Positions 36,099-43,900 of a stretch of DNA of 64,000 nt are shown here, piece after piece. The notes under the pieces are model-generated. The model saw nothing but the letters and a program-made list of their open reading frames with translations, ran no database searches and was not told the origin of the DNA. Every line of letters begins with the position of its first letter. Position 1 is the first letter of the stretch. Source of the stretch: Pedobacter rhodius (GTDB lineage Bacteria; Bacteroidota; Bacteroidia; Sphingobacteriales; Sphingobacteriaceae). The DNA is taken from positions 124,001 through 188,000 of the forward strand of contig NZ_JAPWGL010000001.1 in assembly GCF_027213645.1 (NCBI RefSeq). The letters are read 5' to 3'. The position numbers and the translations under genes are program-made.

Positions 36099-37048
36099 AT
36101 GAAATTGATGTTTAAAAAATATTGTCTTTTACCACTCCTGATTTTATTAGGGTTAAATGTATCTGCACAATTAACAGATTCCTCCTCTATAACAAAAAAT
36201 ACAGGCGCTGTTCCATTTCGTCATTGGTCTTTTGGTTTGAATGCAGGTATGCTAACTGCTTATTCCCCATTTCAAGCCCAGGAAGATTTCAGCAGATCGG
36301 GTTTAGATTTTGGATACGGAGGCTATCTCAAATACCAGTTTTGGCGGGTACTGGCTTTACGGGCAAATATTTTAAGGGGAGCCGTTTCGGGTTCAGAAGC
36401 ATTTTCCGGCGCTTACATCGATTATAAAACATCATTAAAATATGCGGCAGACATTAGTGCAAATTTATCCTTCTTTAGTGTCCGTTTTAATCAGAATAAG
36501 AACTTTGTTAGCCCTTACCTTATCGCCGGATATGGTTTAGCGTCGTATCGGCCTACTTTTACGGATATTGAGGGGGGTCGTTTATGTAGCTGATCACAGT
36601 ATAAAATATACATATGTACCGATTGGATTAGGTTTTACGGTTGGTTTGGCTAAGCGGGTTAATTTTGATTTTGGTTATACCTTAAATCTGGTTAACGGCG
36701 ATAACCTGGATGCCTATAACTATGGAATGAACAGCGATCAGTTTTCTTATGTTCACGTGGGTTTATCATTTCAAATCGGTAACCCTAAAACGCTTGTTAA
36801 AACGGTAAAACCGAATAAGTCTATAATCCGGGAACCGTTAAGAAATAAAGCAGACGCCGGACCTGTAAAAGATTCGCTGGTTAAAGCAACAGACGGTTTA
36901 AAGGCTAAACAAGTTAATGAAACAGCAGGCATTACGTCGAAACCCGGAGCAGATTCGGATGGTGATGGTGTATGGTGAGGCCTATCCGGTAGCAGATAAT
37001 TCGACTGAAAAAGGGCGTGAGCTGAATTGCAGGACTGAATTCCAGTAA
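36099..37048 (+). pseudogene. Disrupted OmpA-family outer membrane protein
   Basis: The frame starts with a signal peptide (KYCLLPLLILLGLNVSAQ) and beta-barrel strands (FGLNAGMLTAYSPFQ, FVSPYLIAGYGLASYRP). It breaks at a G6 run (36572-36577): with five Gs the reading would continue DIEGVVYVADHSIKYTYVPI into GLGFTVGLAKRVNFDFG. Further on, the sequence goes from a thrombospondin type-3-like DSDGDGV directly into GEAYPVADNSTEKGRELN in another frame. That phrase is the very end of an OmpA peptidoglycan-binding domain, so almost all of that domain has been deleted. The remnant ends at the TAA at 37046-37048. Two independent lesions argue for a true pseudogene rather than a sequencing error. Confidence 0.85.
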
Positions 37049-37208
37049 ACACATGTTTTAATTATTTAGTAGAAAACATAATTGTTAAAATAAGTGCCTC
37101 TTAAATAAATTAAAATAAAGAAATACTTACAAAGATATTTGAACCTGATTTCGTAAGCTTGAATAAAAAGTAAATATGGTAAGCACGATAAGTATTAATA
37201 AGTTTTAG

Positions 37209-37686
37209 ATGGAAACTTTAAACAACATAATAAAGTCAACACCAGTAAGTTCACTGATACAAAAAGTGAGCGCACAACAGGTTAACCAGTATGCTATGGA
37301 TGACTTTGATTTAGTGGGTAAACATATTCTCATTACTGAAGACAATCCTTTAAATCAAATGATCATCACAACAATGATGAGTAGTTGGAAAAATACGAAA
37401 ATTACTATCACAAGTAATGGTCTGGAGTGTTTGGAAATTATGAAAAAGCAATCTTTTGACCTGATATTAATGGATATACAAATGCCTGTAATGGATGGTT
37501 ATCAAACCATTTCAGCAATAAAAAAAGGTTTTGCCGGCGTTGAAAATTTAAATGTTCCCATTATTGTGCTTACATCAGATATTACTGATGATACGAGAAA
37601 ACGGGTTTTCTGTCTGGGTGTCGGGGTATTTAAATAAACCAATTGAAGAAAATATACTTTATCAGAAAATAACGTCAATACTTTAA
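37209..37686 (+). pseudogene. Response-regulator receiver domain, frameshifted fragment
   Basis: The frame opens at 37209 and encodes a receiver domain: HILITEDNPLNQMIITTMMS (acidic pocket ED), LILMDIQMPVMDGYQTISAI with the phospho-acceptor Asp, and IIVLTSDITDDTRKRVF (Thr/Ser switch). It stops at 37635-37637 by frameshift near TCGGGG (37621-37626). In the next frame the expected end continues GYLNKPIEENILYQKITSIL to a TAA at 37684-37686, including the conserved K-P. The first 35 residues look like the linker of a larger hybrid kinase. Probably a decayed C-terminal piece of a hybrid histidine kinase or a broken stand-alone regulator. Confidence 0.78.
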
Positions 37687-38149
37687 AATCCTGGAGGTTC
37701 TGCGGTCTTCTCGGTACATTGTCATCCCTGCCTGACAGGGAATCTTTAAGTATAAGGTTGCATTAAGATTTTCGCCTGCGCGGAAAAGATGAAAAGAGGA
37801 GAGGGCGTTCGAAGGAATTTAATAGCTTTTTGTTCAGTTTATTCATTTAGTTATGAATGGTTATTTAGGAATTTTTTTTTAATTTAAATATAATCGTATA
37901 TACTTATTTAATCATAACATTAAACCTTTATATCCGCAAAATACCCGTAAGGCCCATTTTTTCCCTCTTACACTAGTCATTTAAACATTAATTTAATAAA
38001 ATAATCTTCAAATCAATATCGCTGTACATTTTTATTTAACTACTGATTACTCTGTTTCAACTACGCTTAAAATGTATTGAATAAACTGAACGACAAATAA
38101 TTAATTCAGCCTATCTATAATTGTGTTATAACAATTAGCGACGGATTAG
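37687..38149. other. Intergenic region with a degenerate repeat copy
   Basis: 463 bp with no gene seen. At about 37720-37795 a degraded member of the GCATTAAGATT...AAATGACG repeat family occurs (TTGCATTAAGATTTTCGCCT), next to a GTCATCCCTGCCTGACAGGG hairpin-like piece. The remainder is AT-rich and leads to the small exosortase-substrate gene at 38150. Confidence 0.6.
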
Positions 38150-38545
38150 ATGGGCTATTTAAAAGTAATTCTTTTTATTTTATTAATCTTTTCATTAGAA
38201 AAAAAATCAGTCGCACAGGGTACTGCAACAGGCTGCCTTTTGCCAGATAATAAAGTTTATACATCTCCTACCACTGTATTGGGTACAACAATTTACAGTA
38301 ACACTCCTTCGGTTTCGCTTTCTACAAATTATTGTACCTGGACAGCCCCTTCAACTACATCTTGCAATGTTTGCACGGGATCATTAAACTTAATTAGCTT
38401 AGTATGTCTCGGTGGTCCGGTGGTGCAAGGACAAGAAGGTGTGTTTACGATGGTTGAATGCCCAATAGATAACATCACCTGGTTAATTCTTTTTGTATCC
38501 GGGTTTTTTGGTATTGCCGCAATAAAAAAAATGGGTATTACTTAA
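38150..38545 (+). CDS. Small secreted Cys-rich protein with CPIDN C-terminal sorting signal
   Basis: 131 aa. An N-terminal signal peptide (LKVILFILLIFSLEKKSVAQ) precedes a Ser/Thr-rich, Cys-containing mature part of about 80 residues with six cysteines, including SCNVC. The C-terminus has the tripartite form of an exosortase signal: motif ECPIDN, a hydrophobic helix (ITWLILFVSGFFGIAAI), and a basic tail (KKMGIT). The protein at 41238-41651 ends the same way (DCPIDN, helix, RKKASGS), and both share a C-N-V motif. The most likely handler is the exosortase at 730-1344. The sequence TTAA at 38542-38545 provides the stop for this gene and for the convergent aminotransferase gene. No known enzymatic domain. 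Confidence 0.8.
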   Translation: MGYLKVILFILLIFSLEKKSVAQGTATGCLLPDNKVYTSPTTVLGTTIYSNTPSVSLSTNYCTWTAPSTTSCNVCTGSLNLISLVCLGGPVVQGQEGVFTMVECPIDNITWLILFVSGFFGIAAIKKMGIT

Positions 38546-39660
38546 ACTATGGCCTTTCTGATAACAGCGACAACCCGTTCCAGGTCGTTTTGCTCAATGC
38601 CCAAACCAGATGGCAGATAGAAACCATTTCTTGCTAATTTTTCTGCATTTGGATAAGATTCATTTTTAAATAATTCCATTTTTTTAAACACCGGTTGTTC
38701 ATGCATACACCAGAAAAATGGCCTTGTTGCAATTTTATTTTGATCTAATAGCAGCACTAAACGCTCTTTTTCTTGTTCAGTCGGCGCCACCAATCCAAAA
38801 ACCCAGTAAATATTTTCGGCATAATCTGTTGATTTTTCAGGTAACAGGTAGCCAAAATCTTTCAGAAAGTGTAATTCATCCTGATAAAATTTACCCATCA
38901 GTCTTTTCTTTTCCAAAAAGTAATCCATTCGCTCTAACTGTGCAATTCCCAGTGCAGCCTGTAAATTCGTCATGCGATAATTCCAACCTAACTCATTGTG
39001 TACAAACCGGGGGGCGTTAGGTTCAAAACAAAGATTTCTATATTTCTGACAACGCCCGGCAATTTCAAAATCATTTGTTAAAATCATGCCGCCTTCGCCG
39101 GTGGTGATGTGCTTATTCGGGTAAAAGCTGAAAATAGAAACATCACCAAAAGAACCACAAAGCTTACCTTTATAGGTTTGTCCGTGAACTTCTGCGGCGT
39201 CCTCTATTATTTTTAACTTATATTTTTTAGCAAGCGTTAGGATAGGATTCATATCCACCGGCAAGCCATAAATATGAACAACCAGAATTGCCTTTGTCTT
39301 CCTGGTTATTTTACTTTCGATTGCTGCAACATTCATGTTCCAGTCGGTTGGATTGCTATCAACTAAAACCGGAACTGCACCTGCGGTTATTACAGATTGT
39401 GCAGGTGAAATAATGGTAAATGTAGGCATAATTACTTCATCACCGACGCCGATACCCAGTGCTTTTACAGCAATATCCAGAGCGGCTGAACCACTACTTA
39501 CCGCAATACCATAGGCCTGCCCGATATAGGATGAAAATTTATCTTCAAATGCTTTAATGAATGGCCCTTCGCTGCTAATCCAACCTGTTTCAATACATTC
39601 GGTTAAATATTTAAGTTCATTACCATTTAGTAAAGGTGTATTAACAGGTATAAAATTCAT
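38542..39660 (-). CDS. DegT/DnrJ/EryC1/StrS aminotransferase (perosamine synthase-like)
   Basis: PLP-dependent nucleotide-sugar aminotransferase, about 372 aa. GWISSEGPFIKAFEDKF is at the N-terminus, with AVSSGSAALDIAVKALGIGV, VHIYGLPVDMNPI, the EDAAEVHGQTYKGKLCGSFG phosphate/PLP region and the Schiff-base lysine in SFYPNKHITTGEGGM. The closest family resemblance is to GDP-perosamine synthases, making 4-amino-4,6-dideoxy sugars from keto-sugars. The frame opens at 39693, but the ATG at 39660 (MNFIPVNTPL) gives the usual start and follows the methyltransferase stop by 8 bp. Operon: cupin, methyltransferase, aminotransferase. Confidence 0.9.
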   Translation of the reverse strand: MNFIPVNTPLLNGNELKYLTECIETGWISSEGPFIKAFEDKFSSYIGQAYGIAVSSGSAALDIAVKALGIGVGDEVIMPTFTIISPAQSVITAGAVPVLVDSNPTDWNMNVAAIESKITRKTKAILVVHIYGLPVDMNPILTLAKKYKLKIIEDAAEVHGQTYKGKLCGSFGDVSIFSFYPNKHITTGEGGMILTNDFEIAGRCQKYRNLCFEPNAPRFVHNELGWNYRMTNLQAALGIAQLERMDYFLEKKRLMGKFYQDELHFLKDFGYLLPEKSTDYAENIYWVFGLVAPTEQEKERLVLLLDQNKIATRPFFWCMHEQPVFKKMELFKNESYPNAEKLARNGFYLPSGLGIEQNDLERVVAVIRKAIV

Positions 39661-39668
39661 ATTGTAAG

Positions 39669-40421
39669 TTATAGTTTCCGGAGCACAATACAAATGCCCC
39701 AGGTATCTGCACCAGGCGTTTTGCCACTAAGGAATTCTTGTGTAGTCAGGTGTTCAAAACCACACACCTCTGCCAGTAGTAAAAGTTCAGGGATACTGAA
39801 ATGGCGCATTTTATGGGTCTCGGTAATGTATTCTGTTTTATGAAGAAGCTTATTGAACACCTCAATTGTATAAACAACCTCAACGATATTGCTGTTCCAA
39901 TTAATATCAGGTTCAGCATTTCTGATCAGTTTAATTTCGTCGTTTTCAATGGTTTTAACTCTTTTTTCAGGTAACTGCGTTAAAACGGCAGGCGTGTACC
40001 AAACATCAAATATAAAAAGTCCTCCTTTTTTCAGGCAGTTATTTACATTTTTAAAAGCTGTTTTTAATGCTTCATTATCGGTTAAATAGCTGATGACGTG
40101 GAATAAGGACAGGGCAACGTCGAATGTATGTTGCCCATAATAAGATTCGATGGATGCCTGAACAAAAGAAAGATTAGGTTTAGTTTTTGTTTGTGCAATT
40201 TTAATCATTTCAGCACTTGGTTCAACGCCGGTAACATTAAATCCGCCTAAAGAAAATAAATTTGCATGTTTTCCGGTACCGGAACCAAACTCAATGATAT
40301 CATTTGCGCAGTTATGATGCTTTTTAATTAGGTCTATAATATAACCGGCTTCTTTAAGATAATCCTTGTCTTTGTAAATTAAATCATAATACGCACTGTA
40401 GGCATTAAAAACGTGTTGCAT
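39669..40421 (-). CDS. Class I SAM-dependent methyltransferase
   Basis: 250 aa. DIIEFGSGTGKHANLFSLGG is motif I, then VTGVEPSAEMIKIAQTKT, and YGQHTFDVALSLFHVISYLT provides motif IV. This is the Methyltransf_25/DhbA-type family frequently found beside sugar aminotransferases, so N- or O-methylation of the aminosugar is plausible. The start at 40421 lies 3 bp after the cupin gene's stop. Confidence 0.88.
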   Translation of the reverse strand: MQHVFNAYSAYYDLIYKDKDYLKEAGYIIDLIKKHHNCANDIIEFGSGTGKHANLFSLGGFNVTGVEPSAEMIKIAQTKTKPNLSFVQASIESYYGQHTFDVALSLFHVISYLTDNEALKTAFKNVNNCLKKGGLFIFDVWYTPAVLTQLPEKRVKTIENDEIKLIRNAEPDINWNSNIVEVVYTIEVFNKLLHKTEYITETHKMRHFSIPELLLLAEVCGFEHLTTQEFLSGKTPGADTWGICIVLRKL

Positions 40422-40424
40422 CAG

Positions 40425-40826
40425 TTATGTTCTAAATCTTATTTTGTCTTCCTCGCCAACATATGGACCTTGTTTTATTTCAATCATTTCCGAATCTTCA
40501 AGCATTTCGAAGCCATGTCCGCCATTTGCAAGCAGAATAACATCACCTGTAGTAACCGTTCTGTGCTCCAGAAATGCCTGTGTATCGTCATAAAAATTTA
40601 CGAGAACCGACCCGCTTTTAATGTAAAGCACTTCCTGGGTAAGCACAACTTTTCGTTCTACTAATTTATGCACATGAGGTTCAATTACATAACCTTTTTT
40701 TCTGTTCATGTAGCCCAATTGCTGAGAGAAATCATTAGGCGTGAAAAAATTTATGCCTTCCTGTTTGTAGCTTGCCCGGATAATAATGGCTAATAATATG
40801 CCTTCATGCTCTATTCTTTCAACCAT
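40425..40826 (-). CDS. Cupin-fold protein of sugar-modification cassette
   Basis: 133 aa small beta-barrel protein. The cupin pattern shows as YVIEPHVHKLVERKV (H-x-H metal ligands near residues 50-52), VLYIKSGSVLVNFYDD and TVTTGDVILLANGGHGFEML (second motif with His). Cupins beside aminotransferases can be sugar isomerases or epimerases, or phosphomutase-like WbuC types, but no specific activity is evident. First gene of the three-gene minus-strand cassette; the 411 bp upstream contains a repeat element. Confidence 0.7.
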   Translation of the reverse strand: MVERIEHEGILLAIIIRASYKQEGINFFTPNDFSQQLGYMNRKKGYVIEPHVHKLVERKVVLTQEVLYIKSGSVLVNFYDDTQAFLEHRTVTTGDVILLANGGHGFEMLEDSEMIEIKQGPYVGEEDKIRFRT

Positions 40827-41237
40827 TTTAAATTATTTGTTTAAGGACATAAATTTTCGTTCGGACAAGCGACATCAATTTAATGATCATTGCTTCAGGA
40901 TTGTGTATGTAAAAATAGGTATTTAAATAAATAAAAATGATAAACATCTACATTTGAATCGGTACGCTTCCGGAGAAAGGGACCAGCGATGGAATAGTGG
41001 CTTTACACCAATGGCTTATTGCATTAAGATTCCCATTTACATGGAAATGACGACTTGGGAGAATGGGTTCTAAAACTCACTCTTGAAGCCTTCCTTGCAG
41101 GAGGAAGGTTCCGGGAGGCGGATGGAGGTTCGTGTAAAACTGTCTGCAAATTTATAATTACCTCTTAAAAATTATCAAAGCACTTTTAAAAATAATAAAC
41201 TTTCACTATCTTCATCACGTGATTAATTCTATAGCTG
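40827..41237. other. Intergenic region between divergent cupin and CPIDN-protein genes
   Basis: 411 bp that must hold the promoters of two divergent units. Most of the middle is the repeat element at 41014-41130. No additional gene is seen; the last 100 bp before 41238 is AT-rich without an exact TAnnTTTG box. Confidence 0.6.
41014..41130. repeat. Dispersed repeat, copy A (GCATTAAGATTCCC type)
   Basis: Element with the core GCATTAAGATTCCCATTTAC followed by ATGGAAATGACGACTT and ending GGCGGATGGAGGTT. Copy B at 42494-42600 is colinear and in the same orientation (GCATTAAGATGCCCATTTGC ... ACGGATGGAGGTT). The two copies flank the CPIDN-protein/GT2 gene pair. A third, degraded copy is at about 37757-37790. 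Confidence 0.88.
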
Positions 41238-41651
41238 ATGAAAAAGTTGTGTTTAATCATCCCTATCCTTTTAATCCCATCCCTACTTGCAGCTGAAGAT
41301 GGCGTTGACGGTTGCCACATCACTACAGGTGCTACCATGCAGTCGCGTTTATATTATACACCTTATACCTATGGTTCCGGAAGTCCAACAGAATGGATTG
41401 AAAGTTCTGCCGGACATGCCGGCTACAACTTAGTCACATCTGTAAAGTGCTTCGATACCTCAAACATACCCTGCAATGTTTATCAATACGGAACCACTGC
41501 TGCTTCACCATCGGCCGCAGAAATAGTTTATACCGGTTATTATGCGTTGGTTACTACAGATTGCCCAATCGACAATTATATCGCCGTATTTTTTATATTT
41601 ACGGCTGGCTTCTCCATCTTTTATATTAGAAAAAAAGCTTCTGGCAGTTAA
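41238..41651 (+). CDS. Small secreted Cys-rich protein with CPIDN C-terminal sorting signal
   Basis: 137 aa. Signal peptide KKLCLIIPILLIPSLLAAED; mature region rich in Tyr, Ser, Thr and Gly with four cysteines, including PCNVY. The C-terminus is DCPIDN, a hydrophobic helix (YIAVFFIFTAGFSIFYI) and a basic tail (RKKASGS), the tripartite exosortase-signal layout. It shares the CPIDN motif, the C-N-V motif and the size with the protein at 38150-38545, so they are probably distant paralogues. The next gene, a GT2, starts on the base after its stop, suggesting co-expression and perhaps glycosylation of this protein. Candidate substrate of the exosortase at 730-1344. Confidence 0.8.
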   Translation: MKKLCLIIPILLIPSLLAAEDGVDGCHITTGATMQSRLYYTPYTYGSGSPTEWIESSAGHAGYNLVTSVKCFDTSNIPCNVYQYGTTAASPSAAEIVYTGYYALVTTDCPIDNYIAVFFIFTAGFSIFYIRKKASGS

Positions 41652-42398
41652 ATGAAAATATCTTTAATAACGGTTTTATATAATGGTGAAGCATTTTTGA
41701 AAGAATGTATAGAATCTGTTATTCATCAAACGTATAAGAATATAGAATATATCGTGATAGACGGCGGCTCTACCGACAGAAGTTTATCCATCATAAATCA
41801 TTATAAAAAGCACATTAATTATTTTATTTCCGAAAAAGATAAGGGGCTTTATGATGCCATTAACAAAGGCATCAGCGTTTCAACGGGCGATGTTGTAGGT
41901 ATATTAAATGCCGATGACGTATTGGCCGGTGAGTATGTTATCGACCAAATTGCTGCTGCATTTAAACAAAATCCTGATATTGATGGCACCTATGGCGACC
42001 TTAATTATGTTTATCCGGTTAGCCTGAAAATAATCCGAAAGTGGAAATCAAGGCAGGCGAACCGGCACGACATCAAATCGGGCTGGATGCCTGCACACCC
42101 GACATTATACCTTAAGAAAAACCTTTTTGAAAAGCATGGTAACTATGCCTTGGATATGGGTACCGCTGCTGATTATGATTTAATTTTAAGGTTCTTCCAC
42201 ACCCATGAAATAAATGCGTTGTATTTGCCTGTGCTAATGGTGAATATGCGAACAGGAGGCGTAAGTAATAAATCAATTAAAAGCCTTTTGGCTGCTTTTA
42301 TGAACGACTATAAATCTCTTAAAAGAAACAAAATCCCATTTAGCTTATTCGTATTGTTAAAGAAAAAGTTTTCAAAACTTGCGCAGTTTAAAAAGTAG
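41652..42398 (+). CDS. Glycosyltransferase family 2 (WcaE/WcaA-like)
   Basis: 248 aa GT2: MKISLITVLYNGEAFLKECI, YIVIDGGSTDRSLSIINHYK, FISEKDKGLYDAINKGISVS and the acidic ILNADDVLAG. SEKDKGLYDAINKG is the hallmark of WcaE-like colanic-acid GT2 enzymes. Its ATG follows the stop of the CPIDN-protein gene with zero spacing. It may act on the exported protein or on the polysaccharide; the tight link favours a functional connection with the small secreted protein. Confidence 0.92.
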   Translation: MKISLITVLYNGEAFLKECIESVIHQTYKNIEYIVIDGGSTDRSLSIINHYKKHINYFISEKDKGLYDAINKGISVSTGDVVGILNADDVLAGEYVIDQIAAAFKQNPDIDGTYGDLNYVYPVSLKIIRKWKSRQANRHDIKSGWMPAHPTLYLKKNLFEKHGNYALDMGTAADYDLILRFFHTHEINALYLPVLMVNMRTGGVSNKSIKSLLAAFMNDYKSLKRNKIPFSLFVLLKKKFSKLAQFKK

Positions 42399-42493
42399 AG
42401 CTGAAAGATTGGTATTTAAGGCATTAAAGATTTCCCGCTCATGAACCCTCTCTCTTCCATGGAAGTTGCCGGCAGGCGGATAAGGATTCTGTT

Positions 42494-42600
42494 GCTTAAT
42501 GCATTAAGATGCCCATTTGCATGAAAATGACGACTTGTGGATGAGGCGTTGTACGAAACTCCTGCTTTTAAACCCTTCCTTTTGCAGACGGATGGAGGTT
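42494..42600. repeat. Dispersed repeat, copy B (GCATTAAGATGCCC type)
   Basis: Partner of copy A (41014-41130): GCATTAAGATGCCCATTTGC, then ATGAAAATGACGACTTG and the end GACGGATGGAGGTT. It lacks about 16 bases that copy A has before the terminal segment. The 295 bp spacer holding it separates the GT2 from the WecA-like gene; the rest of that spacer is unremarkable. Confidence 0.88.
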
Positions 42601-42693
42601 GGATTCAAACATTCATGAGCATCAGGAACTGGCATAATGATTGTAAAAGTAATTCGAACCATTTGTTATATTTGTTAGTAAATCCCTATCATT

Positions 42694-43797
42694 TTGATAA
42701 TAAATTTATTAAAAACACATCCTGTTTTTTTTTATCTGGCAATAGCTTTTATTGCGTATGCCATAGTGGTTCTCAGTATTCCATCAGTCATTTATACTTC
42801 AATTAAATATAATTTATTTGATAAGAATGACATGTACAGGAAGAACCATAAACACAACATCTCACGTTTAGGGGGGATAGCCATTGTTGCTAGTTTTACA
42901 ATTACCACTTTGCTTTTTTCAACCCTGATAAAGTTTGAAGAAGCGAACTTTTTAATTACATCCTGTATCATACTGGCCGCTTTGGGCTTAAAAGACGATG
43001 TTTATGGAAGTAATACCAGTACAAAGTTTATACTACAATTATTAGTAGCCGTTATTTTGGTTTTCTTTGGTGGATTTAGATTAACCAGCTTATATGGCGT
43101 GCTTGGAATAGGTGATATGCCCTTGTTTTGGAGCGGAATTTTTTCTGTTATCCTCATCATTTTCTTAAATAATGCGTTTAACCTTATCGACGGTATTGAT
43201 GGACTGGCAGGAACTAAAGGTATCCTGGTAAACCTGATTTTTGGCGTCTTTTTTGCCTTAATGAACCAACTACCCTATGCTTTTATAGCCTTCTCTTTAA
43301 CAGGGGCAATTGCCGGGTTTTTAAAACACAACTGGTATCCTGCTAAAATATTTATGGGCGATACCGGTGCATTGATTATCGGCTTGGTTACTGCGGCATT
43401 AGCGGTTAAATTCATAGAATTAAATAAGTTTTCTTCAGGCGTAACCCCTTTTGTTTACTCCGCACCTGCAATTGCCGTGTCAATTTTAATTGTTCCGGTA
43501 TTCGATTCTCTTCGGGTATTTACGGTAAGGGTGTTTAACAGGAATTCGCCTTTTAAAGGCGATAGAAATCATATTCATCACCGTCTAGAAAGGTTAGGGT
43601 TAAAACCGCCTCTGATTATCTTGACAACATCTTGTTTGAACGTCTGCCTGATTGCGATATGCATACTTATGCAGAACCTTGGTAATTTTTTCCTCATTTT
43701 CCTTATTATTGGTATTTGTGTACTGTTTGATCTTATGCTCATTTATAAACTCCGTAAGAAAGATAACCTGGCAAAAAAAGCAACAGACTTACAATAA
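42694..43797 (+). CDS. WecA/MraY-family undecaprenyl-phosphate sugar-1-phosphate transferase
   Basis: 367 aa polytopic membrane protein (about ten helices) of the polyprenyl-phosphate HexNAc-1-P transferase family. Motifs: SRLGGIAIV, LGLKDDVYG (DD metal site), NAFNLIDGIDGLAG, FMGDTGALIIG and the WecA-type RNHIHHRLERLGL. It transfers sugar-1-P from a UDP-sugar to undecaprenyl phosphate, the first membrane step of polysaccharide assembly, and could prime the glycan of the large locus, which lacks its own primer. The start is TTG at 42694; the next in-frame Met would remove the first helix. Confidence 0.88.
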   Translation: MIINLLKTHPVFFYLAIAFIAYAIVVLSIPSVIYTSIKYNLFDKNDMYRKNHKHNISRLGGIAIVASFTITTLLFSTLIKFEEANFLITSCIILAALGLKDDVYGSNTSTKFILQLLVAVILVFFGGFRLTSLYGVLGIGDMPLFWSGIFSVILIIFLNNAFNLIDGIDGLAGTKGILVNLIFGVFFALMNQLPYAFIAFSLTGAIAGFLKHNWYPAKIFMGDTGALIIGLVTAALAVKFIELNKFSSGVTPFVYSAPAIAVSILIVPVFDSLRVFTVRVFNRNSPFKGDRNHIHHRLERLGLKPPLIILTTSCLNVCLIAICILMQNLGNFFLIFLIIGICVLFDLMLIYKLRKKDNLAKKATDLQ

Positions 43798-43876
43798 TTT
43801 TTCTTTATGTAAGCAATAACAATTTTTGCAAAGTACATCTCCTTTTTTTTATCGCCGTCAATCTCAAAATAAAGAT

Positions 43877-43884
43877 TAATTTTG
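43877..43884 (+). promoter_or_regulatory. Candidate -7 box for gap
   Basis: TAATTTTG is an exact TAnnTTTG match 16 bp before the gap start codon. A clear TTTG at the -33 position is missing, so this is tentative. Confidence 0.35.
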
Positions 43885-43900
43885 CGCTTTAATTTATTAA

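Noticed and set aside
36122..36427. Alternative plus-strand frame inside the OmpA-like remnant
   Set aside because: It is out of frame with the signal peptide and barrel strands and encodes a composition unlike any protein family.
36572..36577. G6 tract as a phase-variable switch of the OmpA-like gene
   Set aside because: The downstream OmpA domain is also deleted, so restoring the frame would not restore a normal protein; six Gs is also short for a phase-variable tract.
42694..43797. A second mraY gene
   Set aside because: The RNHIHHRLERLGL motif and the absence of MraY-specific APLHHHY place it in the WecA-like group; true mraY is at 56544-57791.
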